Source: Deltaproteobacteria bacterium (GTDB taxonomy: Bacteria; Desulfobacterota; Desulfomonilia; Desulfomonilales; Desulfomonilaceae). From it: DNA of 64,000 nt. The translations under genes and the position numbers were made by a program. Position 1 is the stretch's first letter. Every line of letters begins with the position of its first letter. Where the stretch lies: contig VGSG01000008.1 of the NCBI GenBank assembly GCA_016875095.1, forward strand, positions 1-64,000, written 5' to 3'. Under the pieces are notes generated by a model. The model saw only the letters and a program-made list of their open reading frames with translations, was not told where the DNA came from and did not search any database. This document shows positions 9,426-18,594 of this stretch, piece after piece.

Positions 9426-9587
9426 ATGGACAATCTCACTTTCGGCATAACCATGACCGTTGTAGGCACGGGAGCAACGTTTTTCATACTGGGTATTCTG
9501 ATCTTCGTGATCAGGTTACTCAAGACCGCTTTTCCGCTATCGCTTCCGACGGAAGCGGAGAAAAAGCCTCAAAGCGGAGGAGCGTAG
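9426..9587 (+). CDS. Sodium-pump decarboxylase gamma (OadG-like) subunit
   Basis: 53 residues. One transmembrane helix (residues about 8-33: ITMTVVGTGATFFILGILIF) followed by a short polar tail, the layout of OadG/MmdD-type gamma subunits, which anchor and assemble the membrane decarboxylase. AAGGAG lies six bases before the ATG. The stop is one base before the start of the beta subunit, so the two are coupled. At 53 residues it is shorter than the usual 80 or so, lacking a long C-terminal zinc-binding tail. Assignment rests on the helix, size and position. Confidence 0.75.
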   Translation: MDNLTFGITMTVVGTGATFFILGILIFVIRLLKTAFPLSLPTEAEKKPQSGGA

Positions 9588-9588
9588 C

Positions 9589-10737
9589 ATGTTAGACAGC
9601 ATCATCAACGGTCTTGTCGGCCTCACCAGCGGGTTCGAGTTCCTTTTCACCCAGGGTTTGCCGAACATTATCATGCTCTGCATTGCAGCGGTGATGTTCT
9701 ACCTGGCCATAGCCAAGGGTGTGGAGCCGTTGCTGCTCATACCGATCGGTTTCGGATGCTTCCTGGTGAATATTCCGCTGAGCGACGTGATGCACGAGGG
9801 CGGGATCCTCAAATTCCTCTATGACATGGGCATCGCCACAGAGGTCTTTCCTCTCCTCATTTTCGTTGGTATCGGCGCCATGACGGACTTCGGGCCCTTA
9901 CTGGAAAACCCGAGAATTTTGCTCTTTGGCGCAGCGGGTCAATTCGGTATCTTTCTTGCCTTGTTACTTGCGCTGGCCTTCGGCTTCTCAAAAGTCGAAG
10001 CGGTCTGCATCGGTATTATAGGGGCCTGCGACGGTCCCACTGCCATATACGTGACCGCGCAATACGCGCCGCACCTGTTAGGCGCAGTCTCCGTTGCGGC
10101 GTACTCGTACATGTCGCTGGTGCCGATTGTTCAGCCGCCTATCATGAGATTTTTGACCAGCGACAAGGAGCGCCGCGTTCGAATGACGGTCGGCAAGCCC
10201 ACTGTCTCAGCTCGCACCCGGTTGCTCTTTCCCATTGTGGTGACCCTTGCCACCGGCTTCATTGCGCCAAAGGGACTTCCGCTCATGGGTATGATCATGC
10301 TGGGCAACTTCCTCAAAGAGAGCGGTGTAGTCTCCAGGCTTACCGGCGCATCGGAAAACGAGATCGCTAACGTGGTCACCTTGTTCCTGGGGCTCGCCAT
10401 CGGGGGGACCATGGACGGGCACAAGTTCCTTACGGTCCAGACACTGGCCATATTCGGCCTGGGGTTTGTGGCGATCTGCGTGGACACCGCGGCAGGCGTG
10501 CTTTTGGGCAAGCTCATGTGTGTGCTCTCCGGCGGGAAAATCAACCCGCTCATCGGCGCGGCCGGTATATCGGCCTACCCCATGGCTGCAAGAGTGGCTC
10601 AGGTTTTGGGCCACAAGTACGACAAGCAGAACTTCCTGCTTATGCACGCAATGGGGGCCAATACCGGCGGCCAGATCGGTTCCGTGGTTGCCGCGGCGGT
10701 GATGCTCTCGGTGCTCCAGGGCATGAAGCTCATTTAG
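9589..10737 (+). CDS. Sodium ion-translocating decarboxylase beta subunit (OadB/GcdB/MmdB family)
   Basis: 382 residues, almost entirely transmembrane (about nine to eleven segments). The family-specific blocks are present: IPIGFGCFLVNIP, LIFVGIGAMTDFGP, GIIGACDGPTAIYV with the buried Asp of the Na+ channel, and NPLIGAAGISAYPMAARVAQ near the C-terminus. The beta subunit couples decarboxylation of a carboxybiotin intermediate to Na+ export. Carboxyltransferase alpha and biotin-carrier subunits are not encoded nearby, so the substrate (oxaloacetate, methylmalonyl-CoA or glutaconyl-CoA) is unknown. It follows the gamma subunit directly and ends 24 bases from the convergent RNase HI gene. Confidence 0.92.
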   Translation: MLDSIINGLVGLTSGFEFLFTQGLPNIIMLCIAAVMFYLAIAKGVEPLLLIPIGFGCFLVNIPLSDVMHEGGILKFLYDMGIATEVFPLLIFVGIGAMTDFGPLLENPRILLFGAAGQFGIFLALLLALAFGFSKVEAVCIGIIGACDGPTAIYVTAQYAPHLLGAVSVAAYSYMSLVPIVQPPIMRFLTSDKERRVRMTVGKPTVSARTRLLFPIVVTLATGFIAPKGLPLMGMIMLGNFLKESGVVSRLTGASENEIANVVTLFLGLAIGGTMDGHKFLTVQTLAIFGLGFVAICVDTAAGVLLGKLMCVLSGGKINPLIGAAGISAYPMAARVAQVLGHKYDKQNFLLMHAMGANTGGQIGSVVAAAVMLSVLQGMKLI

Positions 10738-10761
10738 TCTAGGGAGAACTCGGAAGCGCTT

Positions 10762-11199
10762 CTAAAGATACTTCTTGAGCGCACGGCGAGCTGCTTGATC
10801 GACACGTTCGTTCTCGGAATGGTCATTGTGCCCTTTCACCCAGCGCCATGTGACCGTGTGCTGCGACGTTAACTCATCCAAGCGCGTCCAGAGTTCCTTG
10901 TTTTTGACCGGTTTGTTCTCCGCGGTTTTCCAGCCGCGCTTCTTCCAGTTCTTGATCCACTGAGTGATCCCCCGCATCAAGTATTGGGAATCCGTGGTGA
11001 CGACCACGATGCTTGGCTTCTTGAGCGCTTCTAGCGCCTTGATGACCGCCAGCATCTCCATGCGGTTGTTGGTGGTGTCCCGCGTGCCGCCGCTCAGGAT
11101 CTTCTCCACTCCTTTGCACCGCAAGAGCGCAGCCCATCCCCCGGGTCCGGGATTGCCCGAGCACGCGCCATCGGTGAAGATCTCAACAACGATTACCAT
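10762..11199 (-). CDS. rnhA: Ribonuclease HI
   Basis: 145 residues. The canonical [16 protein letters not shown] opening carries the first catalytic Asp; [10 protein letters not shown] carries the Glu; TTDSQYL the second Asp; [17 protein letters not shown] the His loop and final Asp. It removes RNA from RNA-DNA hybrids in the cytoplasm. I start it at ATG 11199 because this places the catalytic Asp at the normal distance from the N-terminus and because AAGGTAA lies upstream; the frame stays open further upstream without family similarity. It lies downstream of the YjbQ gene on the same strand. Confidence 0.95.
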   Translation of the reverse strand: MVIVVEIFTDGACSGNPGPGGWAALLRCKGVEKILSGGTRDTTNNRMEMLAVIKALEALKKPSIVVVTTDSQYLMRGITQWIKNWKKRGWKTAENKPVKNKELWTRLDELTSQHTVTWRWVKGHNDHSENERVDQAARRALKKYL

Positions 11200-11264
11200 T
11201 CGAATTACCTTAATCGCCCTCTGCAAGGACAGGTTTGAAAAGGTCACAGGTCTTAAAGCCAGGC

Positions 11265-11663
11265 CTACTTGGACATCACTTCCACATGGACCCGTCTCTT
11301 GCGCGGGCCGTCGAATTCGCAAAAGAAAATACCCTGCCACGTGCCGAGCGCCAGAGATCCTCCCGACACAATAAGGTGCACGGAACTCCCGACCAGAGTG
11401 GATTTGATGTGAGCGTCCGAGTTGCCTTCCGTGTGCTTGTACGCTCCTCTGTGGGGAACCAACTCCGCAAGCTTGGCGATGATGTCCTGAACCACCGACG
11501 GGTCCGCAGCCTCGTTGATGGTAACTCCCGCGGTGGTGTGCGGGACGTATACCACGACCACGCCGTTGCGGATCCCGCTCTGAGAAACAACTTTGTTTAT
11601 CTGAGAAGTGATCTCTACGAACTCCATTCTGGATCGGGTGCTCACGTCAATGCTTTCCATCAT
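11265..11663 (-). CDS. YjbQ/UPF0047 family protein
   Basis: 132 residues from ATG 11663 (GGGG six bases upstream); 11660 and 11675 are also possible. The whole-family pattern is clear: [53 protein letters not shown] and [18 protein letters not shown]. The conserved His and Asp/Glu residues form the presumed metal site. Members are compact trimeric proteins, and some show low thiamine-phosphate synthase activity, but the physiological role is unsettled. It sits between ftsY and rnhA on the same strand, separated from ftsY by a terminator. Confidence 0.92.
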   Translation of the reverse strand: MMESIDVSTRSRMEFVEITSQINKVVSQSGIRNGVVVVYVPHTTAGVTINEAADPSVVQDIIAKLAELVPHRGAYKHTEGNSDAHIKSTLVGSSVHLIVSGGSLALGTWQGIFFCEFDGPRKRRVHVEVMSK

Positions 11664-11705
11664 TCTGTTCCCCATCAAACCTGATCGGAAAAACTCGGTG
11701 TTAGG

Positions 11706-11768
11706 ACAAAAAAGAAGCAAGCCTGCGGTCGATACGTCCGCCTCCTGTGGCCACAGGATCCCGCAGGC
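11706..11768 (-). terminator. Nested rho-independent terminator after ftsY
   Basis: On the minus strand an outer stem GCCTGCGG (11768-11761) pairs with CCGCAGGC (11728-11721), enclosing the perfect 14-base palindrome CCTGTGGCCACAGG (11744-11757). The outer stem is followed by TTGCTTCTTTTTT. A second imperfect 13-base hairpin lies just upstream (about 11814-11850) without a T-run. The element separates ftsY from the YjbQ gene. Confidence 0.65.
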
Positions 11769-11884
11769 GCTGGAAGCGCTTGCAAATACCCAGGAGTTCT
11801 TGGGGAGGGGTCCGGGGAAGCCCTTCTTGCTGGAAGGGCCTCCCCGGCAACTCTTCCCAATACTCTTAGATTTTGCGGCCACTT

Positions 11885-13012
11885 CTATCGATTATGGTCC
11901 TTTTCCGCGAAGAGGGCTTCCACGAAATCACGCGCATTGAAATCCCGCAGGTCGTCCATTTTTTCACCGATACCAACGTAGCGGATCGGGATTTTCAGCT
12001 CGTTGGAGATCCCTACCAACACTCCACCCTTAGAGGCGCCGTCTAGCTTGGTGAGCGCCAGACCCGTTATAGGAAGCGCTTCGTTGAACGTTTTGGCTTG
12101 CAGAATAGCATTCTGTCCCGTGGAAGCGTCTATGACGAGCAGAGTCTCGTGAGGCGCGCCGGGAAGCTGTTTCTCCATGGTGCGTCGGATCTTCTTGAGT
12201 TGATCCATGAGCGGTGTCCGTGTGTGGAGCCTTCCGGCAGTGTCCACGAGAACCAGATGCGTTGCATCGTCCATTGCCTGCCGCAGGCCTTCAAATACCA
12301 CCGAAGAAGGGTCTGCCTTGTCCTTGCCTTTTGCTACAGGACAACCGAGCCGCTCAGCCCAGACCTCAATCTGGTCCACTGCCGCGGCCCGGAAGGTGTC
12401 TCCGGCCACCAGAAGCACCTTGTGGCCGGCCGTTTTGTGGCGAGCAGCAATCTTGGCGATCGTTGTGGTTTTGCCCGAACCGTTCACCCCAACCACCATC
12501 ACCACAAAGGGTTCTGGTCCGTCGGCGGTCTGCATGGGAGATTCCACTTGAGAGAGTATGTCGTAGATCACCGCCTTCAGGTGCCCCATGACCGCGCCCC
12601 GGTCGGCAAGCTCCTTGCGCTTGACCCGCTCGGTCACACTTTCCAGAAGCTCATACGCCGTCTTCACCCCAATATCGGCCCGCACCAGCGCTTCTTCAAG
12701 ATGGGACGCAATTGTCGCGTCCAACTCCCTCCGCCCAAGAAAAACCTTGTCCAGGCTTCGAATAAACCCCGACCGGGTTTTGCTCAGACCTGCCACCAGC
12801 CTGGTGAAGTCTTGCTCCGCCTCTTTGGCGTTTGCGTCGGAGGCGCCTTCCTGCTCAGCCAAGCCCATCTTATCATTGCCTGGTTCAGTCCCGCAGGCTT
12901 CGATCATTTCAACCACTACTCCGCCGCCGGGCGCCTCTTCGACCACAGCGGTCTTCTCTCTTCCAAAAATACGGCCGAAAAAACCTTTCTTCTCCTGGTT
13001 TTCCTGAGACAT
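11885..13012 (-). CDS. ftsY: Signal recognition particle receptor FtsY
   Basis: 375 residues. An acidic N-terminal region (about 1-75, including the membrane-targeting GFFGRIFGRE stretch) precedes the helical N domain (about 80-160) and the GTPase domain. G1 is GVNGSGKTTTIAKIA, followed by the insertion-box LLVAGDTFRAAAVDQ, G3 DTAGR and G4 TKLDGASKGG. FtsY docks ribosome-SRP complexes at the inner membrane. No binding site is obvious for its ATG, and the region upstream, shared with the divergent small gene, is AT-rich. Length is normal for a form with a short A domain. Confidence 0.97.
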   Translation of the reverse strand: MSQENQEKKGFFGRIFGREKTAVVEEAPGGGVVVEMIEACGTEPGNDKMGLAEQEGASDANAKEAEQDFTRLVAGLSKTRSGFIRSLDKVFLGRRELDATIASHLEEALVRADIGVKTAYELLESVTERVKRKELADRGAVMGHLKAVIYDILSQVESPMQTADGPEPFVVMVVGVNGSGKTTTIAKIAARHKTAGHKVLLVAGDTFRAAAVDQIEVWAERLGCPVAKGKDKADPSSVVFEGLRQAMDDATHLVLVDTAGRLHTRTPLMDQLKKIRRTMEKQLPGAPHETLLVIDASTGQNAILQAKTFNEALPITGLALTKLDGASKGGVLVGISNELKIPIRYVGIGEKMDDLRDFNARDFVEALFAEKDHNR

Positions 13013-13183
13013 ATCAAGCGCTTTCTTGTCGCGTTACAAGCTACGGAATTCCGGATCAAGGACAGTGTAGCAGGGGTGGGGATGGGGGTCAAAGGGAAAT
13101 ACTTAAACTAATTTCTCTAAAATAAATTGAATTTACTGAAATAATTGTGTTAAAGTCGTATCACTACGAGCGAGGAGGCCCCC

Positions 13184-13417
13184 GTGCTCAAAACCACCCC
13201 AAAACCGAGCTTTATTATCTCCGCAGAATTGCACGACAAAATCGCCAAGTCCGGCGCCAGGGTCGTGGACGGCCTTGGCGAAGTTGTGCGCGTCCGGACT
13301 CGCGCGGGCTGCGCGGCCATTCAGCCCCACGCTGAAACCAGATATTCTCTCCGTGAGCTTCAGCCCCGCAAAGGGCTTGGGCTCGCCGAACTCAGGAGGG
13401 CTATAGCCGTTTTTTAG
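13184..13417 (+). CDS. Small protein of unknown function
   Basis: 77 residues from GTG 13184, with AGGAGG five bases before it, one of the strongest ribosome binding sites in the window; that site is the main support. The region just upstream is AT-rich, including TTGAAT and TTAAAG spaced 17 bases, a weak promoter match. The product is basic and has no signal peptide or helix bundle I recognise. The opposite strand is open across the same stretch, so coding here is not proven. It lies 40 bases upstream of the amidase gene and may be its leader cistron. Confidence 0.45.
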   Translation: MLKTTPKPSFIISAELHDKIAKSGARVVDGLGEVVRVRTRAGCAAIQPHAETRYSLRELQPRKGLGLAELRRAIAVF

Positions 13418-13457
13418 GCGCTGTTCCCGGCGTAACAGCGTAACGCACGGGGTGATA

Positions 13458-14876
13458 ATGCTCGTTCGCACAATCCCGTTCCTCTTCGTCTGCCTGCTGA
13501 TGGCGGCTCTGCCCGGGTTGTGCGCATCGAAATCGCAAAAGGAAACCCTCTCCACATTCGAGGTGACCTACAAGCGGCTGGAGGCGCTCAGGAAGGACCC
13601 CTCCACGGACCGGGCCGAGTGGCTCCGGGTCATCCGTTCGTTCCTACAAATATACAAAGAGCGCGGGGGTGATCCCAGCGGACTGCGAAGCCTCCATTTC
13701 GCGTCACGGGCTGCTCGCGATCTGTGCGAGCGGACCAGGAAGCGAGAAGATCTGGACCGCGCCAACCGATACGCGCGGGAGTCTCGCCGATTGCGCGCAG
13801 AGGGGAGATCCATTCTCATCCCACGCGGTCGGAGCCGCGTTGTGGATGCCGGCCATCGCGGAGATCAGCAACCGGATGCAAAGCAGGTCGCCGCGCAGGT
13901 TTCTCCTGTGGCAGGCCCACGTGTGGAAGCAAGAGAGCCTGTGTCCAGGCCGGAGACGCGTGGCGCCGCGAAATTCGATCAGCCGGCCTTCGCAGCGAAT
14001 CCTGGGGTGACGCCTCCAGCCAAAGTCCAGGATGCTCCGCGCCTCGTTCCTCAGGAGGGGAATCCGTTCTGGAGCCCTTCTCAGCCGAAGCCGGCCTCCG
14101 CTCCCTCTCCGATTCCTTATCGTGCGTCCCTTCCCCCTATCACGGCGACGGACGCGGCTCCACGGACCGGTCCGGCAAGGGATGCGTCCCGGAGTTTCAC
14201 GGTCGTGATCGATCCCGGGCATGGGGGCAAGGATCCCGGAGCAGTCTCTCTTGACGGGCTCCTCCTGGAAAAGGATGTGACCCTACAGCTCGCTAAGGTC
14301 ATTAAGGCTCGGTTGGAACAAAGCAGTCCACGAATTTCCGTGGCGCTCACCAGGACCGACGATCGATACCTGACCCTTAAGGAACGGACCGCTCTGGCCA
14401 ATTCACTGAATGCCGACCTGTTTTTGTCCGTGCACTGCAATTCCGCGCATGAAGCATCCCCACGGGGGATAGAGACATACTACCTGAGCTCAGCGTCCTC
14501 CAAGAAGGCTATGGTTGTGGCGGCGAGAGAGAATGACATCCCCCTGGCGCGCATGACGGACATTCAGGCGACCCTCCTGGATCTGATTGTCACGTCAAAA
14601 CAGACAGAATCGATCAAACTGGCCGAAAGCGTGCATAAGAGCCTGATCCGGAACATGGCTGAGGATGTGGCTCCCGGAGACGATCGCGAAATCAAAAGCG
14701 GTCCGTTCTATGTGCTGGTGGGCGCGAAAATGCCTTCCATTCTCGTCGAGTGCGCGTTCCTCAGCAATGCGACAGAAAGGCGTAAACTGACAAATCAACG
14801 CTACCTGGAGGATCTGGCCCAAGGCATCGGCAAAGGCGCGTGGACTTATCTATCGGGGCAATTGCTTCACCACTGA
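13458..14876 (+). CDS. Exported N-acetylmuramoyl-L-alanine amidase (Amidase_3)
   Basis: 472 residues from ATG 13458 (GGGG upstream; GTG 13452 is an alternative). Signal peptide about 1-23. Residues about 25-110 are helical and resemble a TPR-like module; 110-245 is a Pro/Ala-rich linker. The catalytic domain (about 247-470) has the zinc ligands in VIDPGHGGKDPGA (His), LLLEKDV (Glu) and LSVHCNSAH (His), and the catalytic Glu in LVECAFLSN. It cleaves the amide bond between MurNAc and the peptide stem during cell separation or wall turnover. The helical N-terminal region replaces the AMIN targeting domain of enterobacterial AmiC. Confidence 0.93.
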   Translation: MLVRTIPFLFVCLLMAALPGLCASKSQKETLSTFEVTYKRLEALRKDPSTDRAEWLRVIRSFLQIYKERGGDPSGLRSLHFASRAARDLCERTRKREDLDRANRYARESRRLRAEGRSILIPRGRSRVVDAGHRGDQQPDAKQVAAQVSPVAGPRVEAREPVSRPETRGAAKFDQPAFAANPGVTPPAKVQDAPRLVPQEGNPFWSPSQPKPASAPSPIPYRASLPPITATDAAPRTGPARDASRSFTVVIDPGHGGKDPGAVSLDGLLLEKDVTLQLAKVIKARLEQSSPRISVALTRTDDRYLTLKERTALANSLNADLFLSVHCNSAHEASPRGIETYYLSSASSKKAMVVAARENDIPLARMTDIQATLLDLIVTSKQTESIKLAESVHKSLIRNMAEDVAPGDDREIKSGPFYVLVGAKMPSILVECAFLSNATERRKLTNQRYLEDLAQGIGKGAWTYLSGQLLHH

Positions 14877-14947
14877 ACTTGCCCGCGCTCTCAACTCGCA
14901 GCGTTGCGGATTGACGTCATAGACTTTACAATCAAGGCTCGGCGGAT

Positions 14948-14976
14948 CGGACATGCGATCCCACAACTGTTATAAT
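14948..14976 (+). promoter_or_regulatory. Sigma-70 promoter for glnD
   Basis: CGGACA (14948-14953, four of six matches to TTGACA), a 17-base spacer and an exact TATAAT (14971-14976). The predicted start near 14983 gives a leader of about 22 bases carrying the GGGACGAG binding site. No sigma-54 motif was seen here. Confidence 0.5.
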
Positions 14977-15005
14977 ATCTCCCGATTCTTCAAGGGGACG
15001 AGTAG

Positions 15006-17675
15006 ATGAGGTTCATATTCGCCGATCATGATCGGTCGGCGCAGATACAGCGCATTCGGGACGGGATCGAAAAATTTCGGGCCAAATCCGCGCCCGATCC
15101 TGAGCATTTTCTCATCCATCCTGTCTATGACGCGCTGCTGAATCAGTTAGCAGACCATTTCTTGGGCCACTGGAAGGACCTACTCGCGGTCGTCGGTTTG
15201 GGCGGGTATGGGCGTCAGGAGATGAGCCCCTATTCGGACATAGACCTGCTCTTCCTTCGAGTGGACGATGCGCCCGAAGGCGTATACCGAGGCATTCGGG
15301 AAATCCTCTACCTGCTGTGGGACGCCAAGGCAGAGATCGGGCACTCGGTTCGCACCGTGGAAGAGTGCGAGCAGGAGGCAGACAAGGATCTTGCGGTTCT
15401 CACGTCCCTGATGGACGCAAGACTTATCTGGGGCGACGAGAAGATCTTCCGGGAGTTGCTTATCCAAAGGGAAAGGCTCATTAAGGAACGGAGCCCGTTG
15501 GATCTCTATCTGAAGATCGAGAGTGAAATTCGTCGCTCCTGCGAAAAGTTCGGGGACACTGTCTATCTGCTCCAGCCCAATGTCAAGGAGGGGCCGGGGT
15601 CGCTGAGATACATCCAACTGATTGCATGGCTGGCGCGCATCGTCTTCGGCGCATCGAGCCTGGATGATCTCCCGTACATGGGCGTTTGTAGCCGAAAAGC
15701 GGTTCAGGAGGTAAAGGAGGGCCTTTCGTTCCTATCAGGTGTGCGAGCCAGGCTTCATTTCCTGGCGAGGCGCCGCGATGACTTGCTCACATTTGAGGCG
15801 CAGTTCGCCCTTGTTGAACAGATGGGGTTCAAGGATACGCCCGAACGTCGCGGGGTAGAGAATTTCATGCGCGAGTATTATCGGCATGTCTCTAACATGG
15901 ATTTCTTCGGGCGAGACGTGCGGGCTCGAGCCCGGCTCTTTCTCCGGCCCGCGGTTGTGAAGGACGCGAAACGCCTCAAGCTGGACAATTGGTACTACAT
16001 CGGCGCGGGCGGCGTGAATCGATACGAACTGGAAACCATGGACGCGGACCCCCGTGACATGCTCAACGCGTTTCGCAAGATCGCTGAAACCGGCTGTGAC
16101 CTGGACATCAGAGTTGCCGACAAGATTCGCACCCTGTTGCCTTCTTTGGACAATAGCTGGATGGCCGATCCTCAGGTCAACGGAATGTTCCTTGACATCT
16201 TGCGATCCACTGGGGCCATATCCAAGGCTCTCAACGCGATGATGAAAGTTGGTTTCCTGGAGCGATTTATCCTCGAGTTCGAACGCGTGCGCTTCCTGCG
16301 CCAGCACGACCTCTATCATCAGTACACCGTTGACCTGCACACCATTGCCGTGCTCGAGAATCTGGACTCCTTCGGCAACAGCCGAGGGGATGCGGAAGAC
16401 GCGCTGCTTCGGACCATCTACCAGAAGTTGGCAAGGAAGGAGCTGTTGTATCTCGCGGGGCTTTTCCATGACGTGGGCAAGGGTCGCGGGGCAGGCCACG
16501 AGCTGGTGGGGGAAGAGATTGCCCGACCTGTGCTGGAGCGGTTGGGTCTCTCGCAGGAAGATATGGATGAGGTCTGTTTCCTCATCCGGAATCATCTGGC
16601 CATGACGCAGATCGCCCTAGGAAAAGATCTCCATGATGAGGCCATATTGAGCCGCTTCGCGGAGACTGTAATTCAGAAACGACGGCTGGACATGCTCTTT
16701 CTCCTCACCCACGCTGACCTGCGAGCGGTGGGGCCGACGGCGTTCAATTCCTGGCGGCGTCATTTGCTCGAAGAGCTTTATTACAGGACACTGTCCATCA
16801 TCGAAGGTGAGCCGGGAGGCGAGGACTTGGGCGAATGGCTCAAGGAAGTGAAAGCGCTCATTCGGGATTTCGTTCCCGAAGACCTCAAAGGTCCTGAACT
16901 GGATCAGTACCTGGCGGGCGCGTCGTCTCGATATTTGCTCGATTTTTATCCGGGTACCATAGTGGATCACTTCGTGAATCTGAGGCGCCACCTGATCCGG
17001 CACGGAAGAGCGTCCCTTTCGCCTGAAGACTTCATTGTGGAGAAGACCGATCATCCGAAACCCGGATACAGCGCGGTGACCATCATTATCCAGGACAGGC
17101 CGGGGCTTTTCTTCAAGATCGCGGGCGCCCTGGCCGCGAACAGGATCAACATACTGAGCGCCTGGAGTCATAGCATCGAACCGGACACCGCGGTCGCCAC
17201 CTTCCACGTGAATGACATCCCTGAAGGGGCCCTGGACGATCCGGAACGATGGAACCATTTCCGCGAAGATATGGCGCGAGTGGTCCGAGGGGAACTTAAC
17301 GTGGATGAATTGGTGGCTGTCCGCCGTAGCGTGGGCAAGCTCTTCGGCACTCCGTTCAAGATACGGTTCCCCGTGAGAGTGGAGGTCGATAATGCTGCTT
17401 CGGATCGGGCCACCATTGTGGAAGTGCAAGCGGACGACCGCCCGGGCCTCTTGTACGACATATGCCGCAAGCTCTTTTCGTTGGGGCTGTACATAGTCCT
17501 GACAAAAATCACCACGGAGGCCAACCGAGCTGCGGACGTCTTCTACGTCGTGGACGAGAATCGAAAGAAGGTTGTTGACTTTGAACGCCTTGATACGATC
17601 AAGACCAGCTTACGGGAACACCTGACCGAGATCGAGAAAAGCCTCCTGGATAACGAGGCTTCGGTGGCGGTTTGA
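15006..17675 (+). CDS. glnD: [Protein-PII] uridylyltransferase / uridylyl-removing enzyme
   Basis: 889 residues, normal family length. The nucleotidyltransferase domain has the GLGGYGRQEMSPYSDIDLL signature (about 64-82) with its paired Asp residues. An HD domain (FHDVGKGRGAGHE, from about 485) removes UMP. Two C-terminal ACT domains (about 690-770 with DRPGLFFKIAGALA; about 800-880 with DDRPGLLYDICRKL) sense glutamine. GlnD reports nitrogen status by modifying PII, which then acts on glutamine synthetase and NtrB. xerD starts seven bases after its stop, likely in one transcript. No glnB or glnA is nearby. Confidence 0.96.
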   Translation: MRFIFADHDRSAQIQRIRDGIEKFRAKSAPDPEHFLIHPVYDALLNQLADHFLGHWKDLLAVVGLGGYGRQEMSPYSDIDLLFLRVDDAPEGVYRGIREILYLLWDAKAEIGHSVRTVEECEQEADKDLAVLTSLMDARLIWGDEKIFRELLIQRERLIKERSPLDLYLKIESEIRRSCEKFGDTVYLLQPNVKEGPGSLRYIQLIAWLARIVFGASSLDDLPYMGVCSRKAVQEVKEGLSFLSGVRARLHFLARRRDDLLTFEAQFALVEQMGFKDTPERRGVENFMREYYRHVSNMDFFGRDVRARARLFLRPAVVKDAKRLKLDNWYYIGAGGVNRYELETMDADPRDMLNAFRKIAETGCDLDIRVADKIRTLLPSLDNSWMADPQVNGMFLDILRSTGAISKALNAMMKVGFLERFILEFERVRFLRQHDLYHQYTVDLHTIAVLENLDSFGNSRGDAEDALLRTIYQKLARKELLYLAGLFHDVGKGRGAGHELVGEEIARPVLERLGLSQEDMDEVCFLIRNHLAMTQIALGKDLHDEAILSRFAETVIQKRRLDMLFLLTHADLRAVGPTAFNSWRRHLLEELYYRTLSIIEGEPGGEDLGEWLKEVKALIRDFVPEDLKGPELDQYLAGASSRYLLDFYPGTIVDHFVNLRRHLIRHGRASLSPEDFIVEKTDHPKPGYSAVTIIIQDRPGLFFKIAGALAANRINILSAWSHSIEPDTAVATFHVNDIPEGALDDPERWNHFREDMARVVRGELNVDELVAVRRSVGKLFGTPFKIRFPVRVEVDNAASDRATIVEVQADDRPGLLYDICRKLFSLGLYIVLTKITTEANRAADVFYVVDENRKKVVDFERLDTIKTSLREHLTEIEKSLLDNEASVAV

Positions 17676-17682
17676 AAGCCAA

Positions 17683-18594
17683 ATGGCGCATTCCGAAATC
17701 TCCTCCGTCGAGCAATCAATTCTGGGATACCTCGATCACCTGATCGTGGACAGAGGCTTGGCGGCCCTGACGGTTAACGCCTATGCCTCGGACTTGAGAG
17801 AGTTCGCTCGCTACCTGGAAGCTCACCGCATCAACAGCGTCCCGAAGGTCGGCCGCGAAGACCTGCTCCTCTTCTTGGCCTTCCTGGACCGTCGTGGCCT
17901 GAGCCCCACGAGCAGATCGAGGAAGATCTCCTGTATCCGGGGCTTTTTCCGTTACATGATTCAGAACGACCTCATTCGTGAGGACCCGTCACAACTGATC
18001 GACTCCCCCAGGCTTGCCAAGAAGATACCCCAATACCTGGAGCCGGACGAGGTGGACCGTCTCCTGGCATCGGTTCCTACCGGCAGCCTCGAGAATCGCC
18101 GAGACGCCACTATGTTGGAATTACTTTATGCCACCGGTTTGAGGGTATCGGAGCTGGTCAAGCTGGAAATAGGGCAGGTAGACCTGGAAATGGGGTGCGT
18201 CACCGTGGTCGGGAAGGGCTCGAAAGAACGGGTGGTTCCACTGGGCGTTCCGGCCTCCCGCGCCGTGATGAGCTATCTGGAGAGCGTCCGCAACGGGCTG
18301 TTGCACGGTCGCCGCTCCGAAGCGCTCTTTGTAACTCGAAGAGGGGGGCCCATGACGCGGCAGGCTTTTTGGAAGATTGTCAAGAAATATGCAAGATCGG
18401 GCGGCATTCGAAAAGAGATCTCACCACACACACTGCGGCATTCCTTCGCCACTCACCTGGTCCAAAACGATGCGGACCTGCGAGCGGTCCAGATCATGCT
18501 GGGGCACTCGGACATTTCGACGACCGAAATTTATACGCACGTGGCCCAGCATCGCCTCAAACACCTGCACCAGACCCACCATCCACGAGGATAG
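17683..18594 (+). CDS. xerD: Tyrosine recombinase XerD (XerC/D family)
   Basis: 303 residues, the usual length. The SAM-like N-terminal domain (about 10-105) leads to the catalytic domain with Arg153 (TGLRVSEL), the beta-hairpin Lys (GKGSKERVVPLG), His249-x-x-Arg252 (HTLRHSFATHL), LGHSDISTT and Tyr284 (YTHV). It resolves chromosome dimers at dif with FtsK. Chromosomal context (glnD) and the missing integron or phage neighbours favour a housekeeping Xer over a mobile integrase; XerC cannot be strictly excluded. Its 3' end overlaps the convergent GGDEF gene by 38 bases. Confidence 0.92.
   Translation: MAHSEISSVEQSILGYLDHLIVDRGLAALTVNAYASDLREFARYLEAHRINSVPKVGREDLLLFLAFLDRRGLSPTSRSRKISCIRGFFRYMIQNDLIREDPSQLIDSPRLAKKIPQYLEPDEVDRLLASVPTGSLENRRDATMLELLYATGLRVSELVKLEIGQVDLEMGCVTVVGKGSKERVVPLGVPASRAVMSYLESVRNGLLHGRRSEALFVTRRGGPMTRQAFWKIVKKYARSGGIRKEISPHTLRHSFATHLVQNDADLRAVQIMLGHSDISTTEIYTHVAQHRLKHLHQTHHPRG

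Noticed and set aside
13133-13555. Minus-strand ORF of 140 codons across the start of the amidase
   Set aside because: Lies antisense to the amidase signal peptide and the SD-led small gene; no start site or recognisable protein.
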